Source: Granulicella mallensis MP5ACTX8
GTDB taxonomy: Bacteria > Acidobacteriota > Terriglobia > Terriglobales > Acidobacteriaceae
Direction of reading: 5' to 3'
Assembly (NCBI RefSeq): GCF_000178955.2
Contig: NC_016631.1
Coordinates: forward strand, 1,612,001 to 1,676,000
DNA: 64,000 bases
Below the pieces are notes generated by a model, which worked only from the letters and a program-made list of their open reading frames with translations, ran no database searches and was not told where the DNA came from. This document shows positions 54,149-63,604 of this stretch, piece by piece. The translations under genes were made by a program, and so were the position numbers. Within the stretch, counting starts at the first letter, position 1; each line of letters begins with the position of its first letter.

Positions 54149-54412
54149 TTCTGGTTGTCATTCCGAGCGGAGCGAGTGAACCTGTTGTCTCCCGTTTTTT
54201 GGTTGTGTCTCCACAAATGTTATGTGGCAATGCAATCTGTGGTTTTCGGTTGTGGTCTGCGTGCGTTCTGGGAACTACGAACGAAGAACGGTAGGAAGCA
54301 GGTTCGCTCCCCTTCGGCTACGCTCAGGGTCGGAATGACAACCAGAAAGGCAAAAGCAACAGCAGATTCCCTGCGGGAATGACAACCAGAAAAACAAAGG
54401 CAACGACAACTA
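54149..54412. repeat. Dispersed repeat composite, family 1 (B' - spacer - B - A)
   Basis: CTGGTTGTCATTCCGAGCGG with GAACCTGTTGTCTCCCG; spacer of about 90 bp; GAACGGTAGGAAGCAGGTTC with GGTCGGAATGACAACCAG; then GCAGATTCCCTGCGGGAATG. It fills the 385-bp gap before the bshA stop; no gene is seen. Confidence 0.85.
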
Positions 54413-55555
54413 CTTGCGTGGCCCCGTAGCGATCACGCGCTCGTAGTACTCCTCGTAGTGGGGGATGATGCGTGAGGCGCAGAACTTGTCCTGTGCGGTG
54501 CGGCGGGCGGCGAGGGACATGGCTTCGAGGCGCGTGGAGTCCGTGAGGAGTGAGAGTGCGCCGGCGGCCATGCCGTCGATGTCGCCAACTTCGTAGAGCA
54601 AGCCGTTGTTCCCGTCTTCGATGAGCTCCGGCACACCGCCCACACGGGTTGCGATGGCGGGAACGCAGCAGGCCATCGCCTCCAGCGCGGCGAGGCCGAA
54701 GGACTCCATCTCGCTCGGCATCAGCATGAGGTCGGCGAGTCCGAGGAGTTCGTTGACGTTCTCCTGCTTGCCGAGAAACTCGACGCGGTTGGTGATGCCG
54801 TGACGCCGGGCGAGGAACTCGGCGGCGGAGCGCTCGGGGCCGTCGCCGATGAGGAGCAGGCGCGACGGGACCTTGGGCGCGATGCGGGCGAAGACTTCGA
54901 CGACGTCGAGCACGCGCTTGACGGGGCGAAAGTTGGAGAGGTGGACGAGGATGCGCTCGTCGGGGGTGGCGAAGCGAGGGCGCTGTTTGGCTACGAGTTC
55001 GGGATCGCGGGTGTAGAAGTCGCAGTTGACGAAGTTGCGGATCACTTCGATATCGCGCTTGATGCCGAAGGCCTCGTAGGTGCGATCGCGCAGATAGCTG
55101 GAGATGGCGGTGACGCCGTCGGACTCTTCGATGCCGAAGCGGGTGATGGGAAGGTACGAGCGGTCGAGGCCGACGAGGGTGATGTCGGTGCCGTGAAGGG
55201 TCGTGATGAAGGGGAGATGGAGGCCGCGCGCGGCGAGCATCTGGCGAGCGAGCAGGGCGCTGACGCTGTGCGGAATGGCGTAGTGGACGTGCAGGAGGTC
55301 GAGCGAATGAAGCTCCGCGACCTCGGCCATGCGGGTGGCGAGAGCGAGATCGTAGGGGGGGAACTCGAACAGCGGGTAGTTCGAGACCGGGACCTCGTGA
55401 TAGTGAATGTTGGCCTCGCGGCCGGTGAGGCGGAAGGGCTGCGAGTAGGTGATGAAGTGGATCTCATGCCCGCGTGCTGCGAGTTCGATGCCCAGTTCCG
55501 TGGCAACGACGCCGGAGCCGCCGTAGGTGGGGTAACAGGTGATACCGATCTTCAT
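54410..55555 (-). CDS. bshA: N-acetyl-alpha-D-glucosaminyl L-malate synthase BshA
   Basis: GT4 glycosyltransferase for the first step of bacillithiol synthesis (UDP-GlcNAc plus L-malate). ATG at 55555 ([20 protein letters not shown]) gives 381 residues. The N-terminal glycine loop is followed by [28 protein letters not shown], the nucleotide-binding [10 protein letters not shown], and the EX7E region in [13 protein letters not shown]. The Thr-Leu-His-Gly motif and the opening match BshA. No bshB or bshC is beside it; a YdjC-family deacetylase is upstream on the same strand. Confidence 0.9.
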   Translation of the reverse strand: MKIGITCYPTYGGSGVVATELGIELAARGHEIHFITYSQPFRLTGREANIHYHEVPVSNYPLFEFPPYDLALATRMAEVAELHSLDLLHVHYAIPHSVSALLARQMLAARGLHLPFITTLHGTDITLVGLDRSYLPITRFGIEESDGVTAISSYLRDRTYEAFGIKRDIEVIRNFVNCDFYTRDPELVAKQRPRFATPDERILVHLSNFRPVKRVLDVVEVFARIAPKVPSRLLLIGDGPERSAAEFLARRHGITNRVEFLGKQENVNELLGLADLMLMPSEMESFGLAALEAMACCVPAIATRVGGVPELIEDGNNGLLYEVGDIDGMAAGALSLLTDSTRLEAMSLAARRTAQDKFCASRIIPHYEEYYERVIATGPRK

Positions 55556-55727
55556 AGGGGGCTCGCGCTTCTCCGCAGATATCTTGGAACGGTACATCTT
55601 GGAACGGTACGTATGGCAGGGTAGTTAAGTCTCTGGGCCGGTGCGAACGAGAAGCCTTGACGCAAAGGTCGCGAAGAGAAGAGCCAAGTTTTGCTACGGC
55701 TGCCGTGGTGAAGGTTAGCGTTCGTGG

Positions 55728-56594
55728 TTACTCCGCATTAATGGGTTTCAGCTTCCCATAGTGGATGAGTTCGAGGCCTGAAAGATGCAGGGAAGATTCC
55801 AGCAGGGCTGTGCGCTCGACCTCTCTTGTGACGCGGAGCCTTGTAGTGACGGCGTCAAGGTCGCGGTCGTTGTAGCCGGGGTGGCAGACGAGCTCCCAGT
55901 GTCCTTCGGGCATGGCGTCCAGCATGGCGCGCAGGGTTGAGGAGTCGAGACGGCCCGTTGCCGAGATGCCGATGGTGCCGTTCGTCGTAAGGATACTGCC
56001 GGAACGAATCTGCGGCAGAGCTTCGAAGCGTTTGCGAAGGGAATGGAGCAGCCGGACCTGAAGGCCGCGTATCCAGCCGCCCTTGCCGATGGCCAGGCTC
56101 CAGGGCTCTTCAAAGGGGTTGCGGACGGCGCCGATGCCGTTTTGTTCGGCGACACTGAGCAGAGGGCGGGCGACGCTGGGGAGCATGTGGGTGTGTTTGT
56201 GGGTGTCGAGGTGCGTGACCTGGAGGCCCGCCTGCCGGATGCGTTGGATCTGCGCCTGGGCCTCGCGCGCGATCTCGTCGCTGTTGATCCTGCCTCGTAG
56301 GGCGGCGCTGAGAAAGCTGGAGAGCGTGGGGCGGAAGCTTTTGCCATCGGGGCCGAGCAGGGTGGGGATGCTCTGTGGGGGAGAGAGGGGAATGCCGTCG
56401 GTGAGGACCACGTGGCAGCCGACGCCGAGTGTGGGGTTTGCGTGGGCGATGGCGATGGCGTCGTCGAAGGCCGGGCCGTTGGCCATGAGGGTGGCGGAGG
56501 TGAGCACGCCTGCCTGATGGAGCTCGAGGATGGAGCGGTTGATTCCGCGGGTGAGGCCGAAGTCGTCTGCGTTGATGATGAGGCGGGTGGGCAT
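55728..56594 (-). CDS. YdjC/ChbG-family carbohydrate deacetylase
   Basis: 288-residue polysaccharide-deacetylase-like protein. Metal site: NADDFGLTRG (Asp10, Asp11), HLDTHKHTHMLPSV (His pair), HPGYND near the C-terminus. ATG at 56594 (MPTRLIINADDFG) is used; an upstream open frame has no family sequence. ChbG-type enzymes remove acetyl from N-acetylglucosamine units; HpnK of hopanoid clusters is a relative. It lies 172 bp upstream of bshA in the same direction. Confidence 0.85.
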   Translation of the reverse strand: MPTRLIINADDFGLTRGINRSILELHQAGVLTSATLMANGPAFDDAIAIAHANPTLGVGCHVVLTDGIPLSPPQSIPTLLGPDGKSFRPTLSSFLSAALRGRINSDEIAREAQAQIQRIRQAGLQVTHLDTHKHTHMLPSVARPLLSVAEQNGIGAVRNPFEEPWSLAIGKGGWIRGLQVRLLHSLRKRFEALPQIRSGSILTTNGTIGISATGRLDSSTLRAMLDAMPEGHWELVCHPGYNDRDLDAVTTRLRVTREVERTALLESSLHLSGLELIHYGKLKPINAE

Positions 56595-56740
56595 AAAAGG
56601 ATTTGAATGAGTTTGATGCTGTTTGTTCTTTGTCGTCTCAGGATGACGGCGGAAACAAACAATGACCTTACACGCTATACTAAGGTCTGATTCGGGCAGC
56701 ATCTGCTATGAGGCGGAGCGGCACTGGAGAAGACAAAGTT

Positions 56741-57658
56741 ATGAGTCTCACCCAACTTCGCGATCGCGGAGCATCGGCGTCCACGCCAAGAGTTACGGCT
56801 GACGTCCTCCTACAGAAAAAACGTGCGGGCCAGCCGATTACGGCGTTAACCGCGTATGACTTTCCTACAGCACGCCTTGTCGATGAGGCGGGGATCGACC
56901 TTGTGCTCGTCGGCGACTCCGTCGGCATGGCGGTTCTGGGTTACGAGAACACTCTGCCGGTCACGATGGAAGAGATGCTGCATCACACACGGGCCGTCTC
57001 GCGCGGGGTGCGGCGGGCGCTTCTGGTGGCGGACATGCCCTATGGTTCGTACCAGGCTTCGGTCGAGGACGGAATCAGGAACGCCGTGCGCTTCGTGAAA
57101 GAGGCGGGCGCGCAGGCGGTAAAGATCGAGGGTGGCCGTAAGCATGTCGATCTGATCGCGCGTCTGGCGGATGCCGAGGTTCTGGTTGTTGGCCATATCG
57201 GCCTGACGCCGCAGTCGGTGCATCGCATGGGTGGTTATCGGGTGCAGGGGAAGTCTGCGGAGGCGATGGATGCTTTGTGTGCGGATGCCCAGGCGCTTGA
57301 AGCTGCGGGTGCGATTGCCATTGTGCTGGAGGGCATTCCTCGCGAGCTGGCTACCGTGATTACCGCCAGGAGCGGAGTGCCGACGATCGGTATCGGTGCT
57401 GGTCCTGACTGCGACGGGCAGATCCTGGTGTTTCATGACCTGTTCAACCTGACGTTTTCGGCGCCTGCGAAGTTCTCGCGCCGGTATGCAGATGGAGCGG
57501 AGTTTTTCTCGCGAGCCATCGAGCAGTATCGCGACGATGTTGCCGGGCGCTCCTTTCCGAGTGATGCCGAAAGCTACCACCTGCCGCGTGAGGTGCAGTT
57601 GCCGCGCGAGGTCCAGGCTGAATCGGATGCGGAAGAACCGCATCTGTGTAAGGCGTAG
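56741..57658 (+). CDS. panB: 3-methyl-2-oxobutanoate hydroxymethyltransferase
   Basis: First committed step of pantothenate synthesis: adds a hydroxymethyl group from methylene-THF to ketoisovalerate. ATG at 56741 with GGAGAA upstream; 305 residues. Mg/substrate motifs TAYDFPTARLVDEAG and VLVGDSVGM, then ADMPYGSYQ, KIEGGRKH, GHIGLTPQSVHRMGG, and IGIGAGPDCDGQILV. The C-terminal 35 residues, rich in Glu and with a short duplication (LPREVQ twice), go beyond the usual fold. First gene of a cofactor operon. Confidence 0.96.
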   Translation: MSLTQLRDRGASASTPRVTADVLLQKKRAGQPITALTAYDFPTARLVDEAGIDLVLVGDSVGMAVLGYENTLPVTMEEMLHHTRAVSRGVRRALLVADMPYGSYQASVEDGIRNAVRFVKEAGAQAVKIEGGRKHVDLIARLADAEVLVVGHIGLTPQSVHRMGGYRVQGKSAEAMDALCADAQALEAAGAIAIVLEGIPRELATVITARSGVPTIGIGAGPDCDGQILVFHDLFNLTFSAPAKFSRRYADGAEFFSRAIEQYRDDVAGRSFPSDAESYHLPREVQLPREVQAESDAEEPHLCKA

Positions 57659-57673
57659 GGGCAAGGCATCGAG

Positions 57674-58540
57674 ATGAGAATCTGTCGCACCATCAGCGAG
57701 ATGCAGCAGGCGTGCCGAGAGCTTAAGAGAAGCACCGCACAGGAGCGAGGTCTTGGCTTTGTTCCTACGATGGGAGCTTTGCATGTCGGACATCTCTCGC
57801 TGGTTGCTGCCGCGCGTGCGGAATGTGATGCTGTGGTGGCATCGATCTTTGTTAACCCGCGCCAGTTCGGTGTGGGCGAGGACTACGAGATCTATCCCCG
57901 GGAGTTTGAAGAGGATTGCCGCAAGCTGGAGTCTGCCGGGGTGGAAATTCTCTTTGCACCCACAGTAGATGAGATGTACCGGCCTGGTGCGACTACGTTC
58001 GTCGAGGTCGCAGGGATTAGCGACCGGCTGGATGGAGCTTCGCGGCCCGGCCACTTTCGCGGCGTAGCAACGGTGGTTGTCAAGCTATTCAATATCGTCG
58101 GGCCCGACAAGGCTTACTTCGGACAGAAGGACGCGGCGCAGGTGGCTGTGCTGCGGGCCATGGTGCGCGATCTGAACTTTCCTGTGGAGCTGATTGCCTG
58201 CACAACGGCTCGCGAGGACGATGGCCTGGCCATGAGTTCGAGGAATCGGTATCTCTCTGCTGAGGAACGACAGCGAGCTCTTGTTCTTTCCCATGCGTTG
58301 CAGGCTGCGAAGTCTCTGGCGAAAGAAAAGGGCAGCAATGCGCAGATGTTGCGCGAAGCCATGCTGCAGAAACTTACTGCTGAGCCTCTGCTGCGCATTG
58401 ATTATGCGGCAGTCGTCGATGCTGACACGCTGGAGCCCATTGAGGATCTAAGCAACGGGGCGTTGGTCGCGCTTGCTGCGTGGTTCGGGAAGACACGCCT
58501 GATCGACAACGTTCTGCTGGAGCCGGTGACGCATGTCTAG
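57674..58540 (+). CDS. panC: Pantothenate synthetase
   Basis: Joins pantoate and beta-alanine with ATP. 288 residues: PTMGALHVGHLSLV (HIGH-like ATP site), SIFVNPRQFGVGEDY, GQKDAAQVAVLRAMVRDLN, and the KMSKS-like MSSRNRYLSAEER. It starts 15 bp after panB and overlaps coaBC by 8 bp. Confidence 0.97.
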   Translation: MRICRTISEMQQACRELKRSTAQERGLGFVPTMGALHVGHLSLVAAARAECDAVVASIFVNPRQFGVGEDYEIYPREFEEDCRKLESAGVEILFAPTVDEMYRPGATTFVEVAGISDRLDGASRPGHFRGVATVVVKLFNIVGPDKAYFGQKDAAQVAVLRAMVRDLNFPVELIACTTAREDDGLAMSSRNRYLSAEERQRALVLSHALQAAKSLAKEKGSNAQMLREAMLQKLTAEPLLRIDYAAVVDADTLEPIEDLSNGALVALAAWFGKTRLIDNVLLEPVTHV

Positions 58541-59771
58541 GAACATTCTGCTCGGTGTATGCGGCGGTATTGCGGCCTATAAATCCGCGGAGTTGGTGCG
58601 CGCTTTGCAGAAGCAGGGCATGGAGGTTCGCGTCGTGATGACGAAGGCTGCCGAGGAGTTTGTGCGGCCTTTGACCTTTGCTTCGCTGACGTCGCATAAG
58701 GTGTTTACCGATCTGTGGGATTCGAAGGTGGAGGCCGAAAAGGCCGGGTTTTCGATTGAGCATATTACGCAGGCGCAGTGGGCCGATTTGCTATTGATCG
58801 CTCCGGCCACGGCGAATACGATGGCGAAGTTTGCCCAGGGGCTTGCTGACGATTTTCTTTCGGCAACGTATCTTGCGACGACTGCTCCGGTTGTCTTTGC
58901 GCCGGCGATGAACGTGAATATGTGGAATCATCCCGCTACGCAGGCGAATCTGCTCGCGTTGCAGCAGCGTGGGCACCGGATCGTCGAGCCGGAGAGCGGC
59001 TATCTGGCCTGCGGCATGACCGGCAGCGGCCGGTTCCCGGAGATTGAAACTATTGTGGAGTCGGTGCTGGGACAGTTGCAGGTGCAGCGCAATCTTGCGG
59101 CGGAGACGGTTCTGATTACGGCAGGCGGTACACGTGAGCCTATCGATCCGGTTCGCTTTCTCGGGAACCGCTCCAGCGGCAAGATGGGCTACGCACTGGC
59201 TGCTGCCGCGCAGCGCCGAGGAGCGCGGGTGATTCTCGTGACGGCTCCCACTGCGCTTGCGACGCCGGAGGGTTGTGAGGTCGTTCGGGTCACGACGGCG
59301 GCGGAGATGCAGGCTGCTGTTCTGGCGCATCTGCCGGAGGCTACCGCTGTGATCAAAGCGGCGGCGGTTGCGGACTTTCGCATGAAGCAGGCTGCTGCCA
59401 CGAAGTTGGAGCGCAAGGGATCGCTCACTCTGGAGCTGGAGCCTACAGACGACATCGTTCGCAGCGTGGTGGAGGCGCGGAGGCCGGGAACGCTGGTCAT
59501 CGCCTTTGCGGCGGAGATGGGGCGGAATCTGGAGAGGGCTCGCGAGAAGCTGTTGCGGAAGGGCGCAGATGCGATTGTGGTCAATGACGTGGCCGTTGAG
59601 GGGTTGGGCTTCGATTCTGACCGGAATGCTGCGACACTGTTAACAAGGGTGCAATCGATCGATCTCCCAGAGTCATCTAAGAGGGAACTTGCGGAGCGGA
59701 TTCTGGACGAGATGCTTCGTCTGAGGGCTTTGGTTCCCCGAACAAAAGCGAGAGAAGCGCTGAGCGTTTGA
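58533..59771 (+). CDS. coaBC: Bifunctional phosphopantothenoylcysteine decarboxylase / synthase
   Basis: Two-domain CoA enzyme (Dfp). The N-terminal CoaC half (1-180) binds FMN: LGVCGGIAAYKSAELVRAL, catalytic His in SIEHITQAQ, APAMNVNMWNHPATQAN, and the reducing Cys in GYLACGMTGSGR. The C-terminal CoaB half begins TAGGTREPIDPVRFLGNRSS, with the Lys in KAAAVADFRMK. 412 residues. It overlaps panC by 8 bp and ends 40 bp before nadA. Confidence 0.96.
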   Translation: MSRNILLGVCGGIAAYKSAELVRALQKQGMEVRVVMTKAAEEFVRPLTFASLTSHKVFTDLWDSKVEAEKAGFSIEHITQAQWADLLLIAPATANTMAKFAQGLADDFLSATYLATTAPVVFAPAMNVNMWNHPATQANLLALQQRGHRIVEPESGYLACGMTGSGRFPEIETIVESVLGQLQVQRNLAAETVLITAGGTREPIDPVRFLGNRSSGKMGYALAAAAQRRGARVILVTAPTALATPEGCEVVRVTTAAEMQAAVLAHLPEATAVIKAAAVADFRMKQAAATKLERKGSLTLELEPTDDIVRSVVEARRPGTLVIAFAAEMGRNLERAREKLLRKGADAIVVNDVAVEGLGFDSDRNAATLLTRVQSIDLPESSKRELAERILDEMLRLRALVPRTKAREALSV

Positions 59772-59811
59772 GCCAGGCGCAGCATCGGTGAGTTGCACGA
59801 AGGAGTTTTCA

Positions 59812-61122
59812 TTGTCATCGGTAAACAGCACGATTGAGTTGATCCAGATCCAGGAGAATCGCGGAGAAACGCCTGGCCCAACGACCTGTAGTTCCAGGCT
59901 TGTCAGTCCACCATGGACGTTCGACACGCAGACGCCGGAGTATGGTCCCGGAGCTTCGATGGAGGATTTTATTCCCTCCGATGCTCCTCGTCAGGGACAG
60001 ATTCCGAAGGAATATCGCAACGCCAGCGCGGAGGAACTCGACCTGCGCATTCGCGCGGCAAAGCATGCTCTGGGAGAGCGTGTTGTGATCCTCGGCCACT
60101 TTTATCAACGCGATGAGGTTGTGAAGTACGCCGACTTCGTTGGCGACTCCTTTCAGCTCGCGCGTGCTGCGACGTCTCGGCCTGCCGCCGAGGCGATTGT
60201 TTTTTGCGGCGTGCACTTTATGGCGGAGACGGCGGATATGCTCTCCGGCCCGAAGCAGTCGGTGATCCTGCCGAATCTTGCTGCTGGATGCTCCATGGCC
60301 GATATGGCCGATATTGACTCCGTCAGCGAGTGCTGGGAGCAGTTGGAAGAGGTCTACGGAACGGCTCCCGATGCGAGCGGCCGCGTGCCGGTGATTCCTG
60401 TGACCTACATGAATTCGTCCGCGGCGTTGAAGGCTTTTTGCGGAGAGCGTGGGGGCATCGTCTGCACCTCGTCGAATGCCGCTGCTGTGCTGAAGTGGGC
60501 GTTTGAGCGTGGTCAGCGCGTACTGTTCTTTCCCGACCAGCACCTCGGCCGCAATACGGCGAAGGCCATGGGGATTTCTGTCGACAAGATGCCGATGTGG
60601 GACCCTCGCAAGCAGCTTGGCGGCAATACTTCGGAGGCGCTTGCGGAGGCGCAGGTCATTCTGTGGCATGGATTCTGCTCCGTGCACAAGAGGTTCAGCG
60701 TCGAGCAGATTGACGCCGCGCGTGCGCAGTATCCCGGGGTTCGCGTGATCGTTCATCCCGAGTGCCCGATGGAGGTTGTCGATGCAGCGGATGAGTCCGG
60801 TTCCACGGACTATATCGCGAAGGCAGTTGCTGCCGCTCCTGCCGGGACGACCTTTGCTATCGGCACGGAGATCAACATGGTGCAGCGCTTGGCGAGCCAA
60901 TATCCGCAGCATACGATCTTCTGCCTCGATCCGGTGATCTGTCCCTGCTCGACGATGTACCGCATTCATCCGGCTTACCTGGCGTGGGTGCTGGAGTCGT
61001 TTGAGCGCGGAGAGGTTCTCAATCGGATCGCTGTTCCTTCTGCGATTACCGTGCCCGCGCGGGTGGCGTTGCAGCGCATGCTCGATGTGGTCCCAGCGCC
61101 CGTTGCGAGAGTTGGCCAGTGA
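59812..61122 (+). CDS. nadA: Quinolinate synthase A
   Basis: [4Fe-4S] enzyme condensing iminoaspartate with dihydroxyacetone phosphate. The TTG at 59812 is preferred as start: AAGGAG sits 6 nt before it; an in-frame GTG at 59788 lacks such a site. 436 residues with an N-terminal extension of about 70 residues before RIRAAKHALGERVVILGHFYQRDEV. The Fe-S-associated Cys regions are visible: IVFCGVHFMAETADML, ILWHGFCSVHKRF, HPECPMEV, and CPCSTMYRIHP. Overlaps nadB by 4 bp. Confidence 0.95.
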   Translation: MSSVNSTIELIQIQENRGETPGPTTCSSRLVSPPWTFDTQTPEYGPGASMEDFIPSDAPRQGQIPKEYRNASAEELDLRIRAAKHALGERVVILGHFYQRDEVVKYADFVGDSFQLARAATSRPAAEAIVFCGVHFMAETADMLSGPKQSVILPNLAAGCSMADMADIDSVSECWEQLEEVYGTAPDASGRVPVIPVTYMNSSAALKAFCGERGGIVCTSSNAAAVLKWAFERGQRVLFFPDQHLGRNTAKAMGISVDKMPMWDPRKQLGGNTSEALAEAQVILWHGFCSVHKRFSVEQIDAARAQYPGVRVIVHPECPMEVVDAADESGSTDYIAKAVAAAPAGTTFAIGTEINMVQRLASQYPQHTIFCLDPVICPCSTMYRIHPAYLAWVLESFERGEVLNRIAVPSAITVPARVALQRMLDVVPAPVARVGQ

Positions 61123-62648
61123 GCGAAGTCATCATCGTAGGCAGTGGCATCGCCGGTCTTATCGCAGCCATCGAAACAAGCCGCCAGCATGTAGTTACTC
61201 TGATCACCAAAGCAGAGCTGAGCGAGAGCAATACACGTTACGCGCAGGGCGGTATCGCCGTTGCGCTCTTTGCGGATGACAGCGTCGCCGAGCACGTGGC
61301 GGATACTCTGCGTGCAGGGGCGGGCCTCAGTTGCCCGTCTGTGGTGGAGGTGCTCTGCTCTGAAGGACCGGCTCGCGTTCGCGACCTGATACGGCTGGGT
61401 GTTGAGTTTGACCGACGTAATGGGGAACTCGCTCGCGGCCTGGAAGCTGCGCATTCGCGTCCGCGTGTGCTGCATGCGGGCGGCGACGCTACGGGGTTTG
61501 CGATTGAGTCGGCACTGGTGCATGCGGTGCGCTCGGCTGCGAACATCACGATCCTGGAGCACACCTTCGTCAAAGACCTGATCGTGCGTGACCGCAAGGT
61601 TGCCGGAGTAGAAATCCTGAATGAGGCTGGCGAGGCTCGTTCGCTGAGCGCCGATGCCGTGGTTCTGGCCAGCGGCGGAGCGGGGCAACTGTATCCGCAT
61701 ACGTCGAACCCTTCTGTAGCTACTGGAGATGGTTCAGCGATTGCGCTTCGTGCCGGAGCCGAACTGGCGGACGTGGAGTTCTACCAGTTCCATCCGACGA
61801 CGCTGGCGGTACCGGGCAACTTCCTGATCTCGGAGGCTCTGCGCGGCGATGGCGCTGTGCTGCTCGATTCCGAAGGCCATCGCTTTATGCAGGCGGTCCA
61901 TCCGGATGCGGAGCTTGCGCCGCGTGATGTTGTAGCGCGGGGTATCGCGGAGCAGATGGCCAAACAGAACGGCGCACCGGTCTTTCTGGATGCCTCTGCG
62001 CTGGGTGCGGAGTTTCTCAAAGAGCGCTTCCCAACGATTGACGCAGCCTGCCGCACCTATGGATTCGACTGGGCGGTTCAGCCTGTTCCTGTGACTCCGG
62101 CAGCGCACTATTGGATGGGCGGCGTGCGGACGGATGAGTGGGGACGCACTTCGCTACCGGGATTGTTTGCCGTGGGTGAGGTGGCCTGTACGGGTGTTCA
62201 TGGAGCCAATCGGCTTGCTTCGAACTCGCTGCTCGAGAGCCTGGTGTTTGCGTGGCGTTGTGCGAGTCTTCTGCTGAATGAAGAAACCTTCAGCAAGGCG
62301 TGGCCTGCTTTCAGCAAGAGTGAGGTTCATGTGCTTCCCGCAGAAGAGAACAGTACCGCGACTCCAGTAGATCGTGCGGCGTTGCAGAAGCTGATGTGGG
62401 AGACCGTGGGCATCTATCGCGATGCGAGCGGGCTGAAGCGGGCGGCGGAGCAACTGCGTGGATGGCGTCGTGACGGTGCAACGGTGAGTGATTGTGAGAC
62501 CGCGAACCTGCTTGATCTTGCACGCGTGATGGTTGCGGCGGCGAATATGCGGCAGGAGTCGCGTGGCGCGCACTGGCGCAACGACTTCCCCGAGACCCTG
62601 CAGAGCTTCCAGCACCACCAGAACTTTCGCAGAGAGGTAAGCGCGTGA
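61119..62648 (+). CDS. nadB: L-aspartate oxidase
   Basis: FAD enzyme that oxidises L-aspartate to iminoaspartate for NadA. 509 residues; start GTG at 61119 within the nadA stop (GTGA). FAD loop IIVGSGIAGLIAAIE; substrate and flavin motifs TRYAQGGIAVAL, EAAHSRPRVLHAGGDATGF, YQFHPTTLAVPG, HYWMGGVRTDEWG and GVHGANRLASNSLLE. Confidence 0.96.
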   Translation: MSEVIIVGSGIAGLIAAIETSRQHVVTLITKAELSESNTRYAQGGIAVALFADDSVAEHVADTLRAGAGLSCPSVVEVLCSEGPARVRDLIRLGVEFDRRNGELARGLEAAHSRPRVLHAGGDATGFAIESALVHAVRSAANITILEHTFVKDLIVRDRKVAGVEILNEAGEARSLSADAVVLASGGAGQLYPHTSNPSVATGDGSAIALRAGAELADVEFYQFHPTTLAVPGNFLISEALRGDGAVLLDSEGHRFMQAVHPDAELAPRDVVARGIAEQMAKQNGAPVFLDASALGAEFLKERFPTIDAACRTYGFDWAVQPVPVTPAAHYWMGGVRTDEWGRTSLPGLFAVGEVACTGVHGANRLASNSLLESLVFAWRCASLLLNEETFSKAWPAFSKSEVHVLPAEENSTATPVDRAALQKLMWETVGIYRDASGLKRAAEQLRGWRRDGATVSDCETANLLDLARVMVAAANMRQESRGAHWRNDFPETLQSFQHHQNFRREVSA

Positions 62649-63511
62649 TCGTTCCGCAGAATCTTATTGATCAGGCTGTGAGAGCGGCCCTGGCTGAAGA
62701 TGCCCCTTGGGGAGATCTGACGTCGCAGACATTTATTCCGGAGTCGGCGATCGCTTCGGCTCTGCTGGCCGCGCGCGAGCCGGGTGTCTGCTGCGGAGCC
62801 CAGGTCTTCACCACGGTGATGGGACTGACGGACGCGAGGATCTCGACTGTCTTTCATGCGGAAGAGGGCGAGCGCTTTGATACAGGCGATACGGTTGCAA
62901 CGGTTATCGGTCCTGCGCGATCTGTGCTTCAGGCCGAACGTGTTGCGTTGAACTTTATGCAGCGGATGTCAGGGATTGCAACGCTGACTGCGAAGTACGT
63001 GGCCGAGATTGCAGGCACGCGAGCGCGCATCGTGGACACGCGCAAGACAACGCCGGGACTTCGTGTGCTGGAGCGCTACGCAGTGCGCTGCGGCGGCGGA
63101 ATGAACCATCGCTTTTCGCTCTCCGACGCTGTGATGGTGAAGGACAACCATCTTGCTGTGCTTACTGCGAGCAGCAAGCTCGGCGTGACGGAGGCTCTGC
63201 GCGAGGCGCGTTCGAGGCTTCCGCATACGGTGCACTTCGAAGTGGAAGTCGACCGCATCGACCAGATCGAGCCTGTGCTCGCTGCCGGGGTCGATACGAT
63301 CATGCTCGACAACTTTACGCTTGAGGAACTGCGGCAGGGAGTTGCCCTCGTCGCCGGCCGCGCGCTAGTGGAAGCCAGCGGTTCGGTGAGGCTTGAGACT
63401 GTGGGCGACATCGCTCGCACCGGTGTCGATATCATCTCGGTGGGTGCGCTTACGCATAGTGTGCGTGCGCTGGATCTTGGGTTGGATATTGAGATTGAGG
63501 CTGTTGTGTAA
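62645..63511 (+). CDS. nadC: Nicotinate-nucleotide pyrophosphorylase (carboxylating)
   Basis: Quinolinate phosphoribosyltransferase, third step to NAD. 288 residues; start GTG at 62645 overlapping the nadB stop. The family blocks EDAPWGDLTSQ, LNFMQRMSGIAT, VDTRKTTPGLRVLERYAVRC, GGGMNHRFSL and VEASGSVRLETVGDIARTGV are all present. Confidence 0.96.
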   Translation: MIVPQNLIDQAVRAALAEDAPWGDLTSQTFIPESAIASALLAAREPGVCCGAQVFTTVMGLTDARISTVFHAEEGERFDTGDTVATVIGPARSVLQAERVALNFMQRMSGIATLTAKYVAEIAGTRARIVDTRKTTPGLRVLERYAVRCGGGMNHRFSLSDAVMVKDNHLAVLTASSKLGVTEALREARSRLPHTVHFEVEVDRIDQIEPVLAAGVDTIMLDNFTLEELRQGVALVAGRALVEASGSVRLETVGDIARTGVDIISVGALTHSVRALDLGLDIEIEAVV

Positions 63512-63604
63512 GGGATTTTGCTTTGAGTTGCGAGTGATGAGTCGCGAGTTGCGAGTTCGGAGCTTGAGGCGGAATGAACTGTTTCTTTAATAGGAGCATG
63601 GCTT

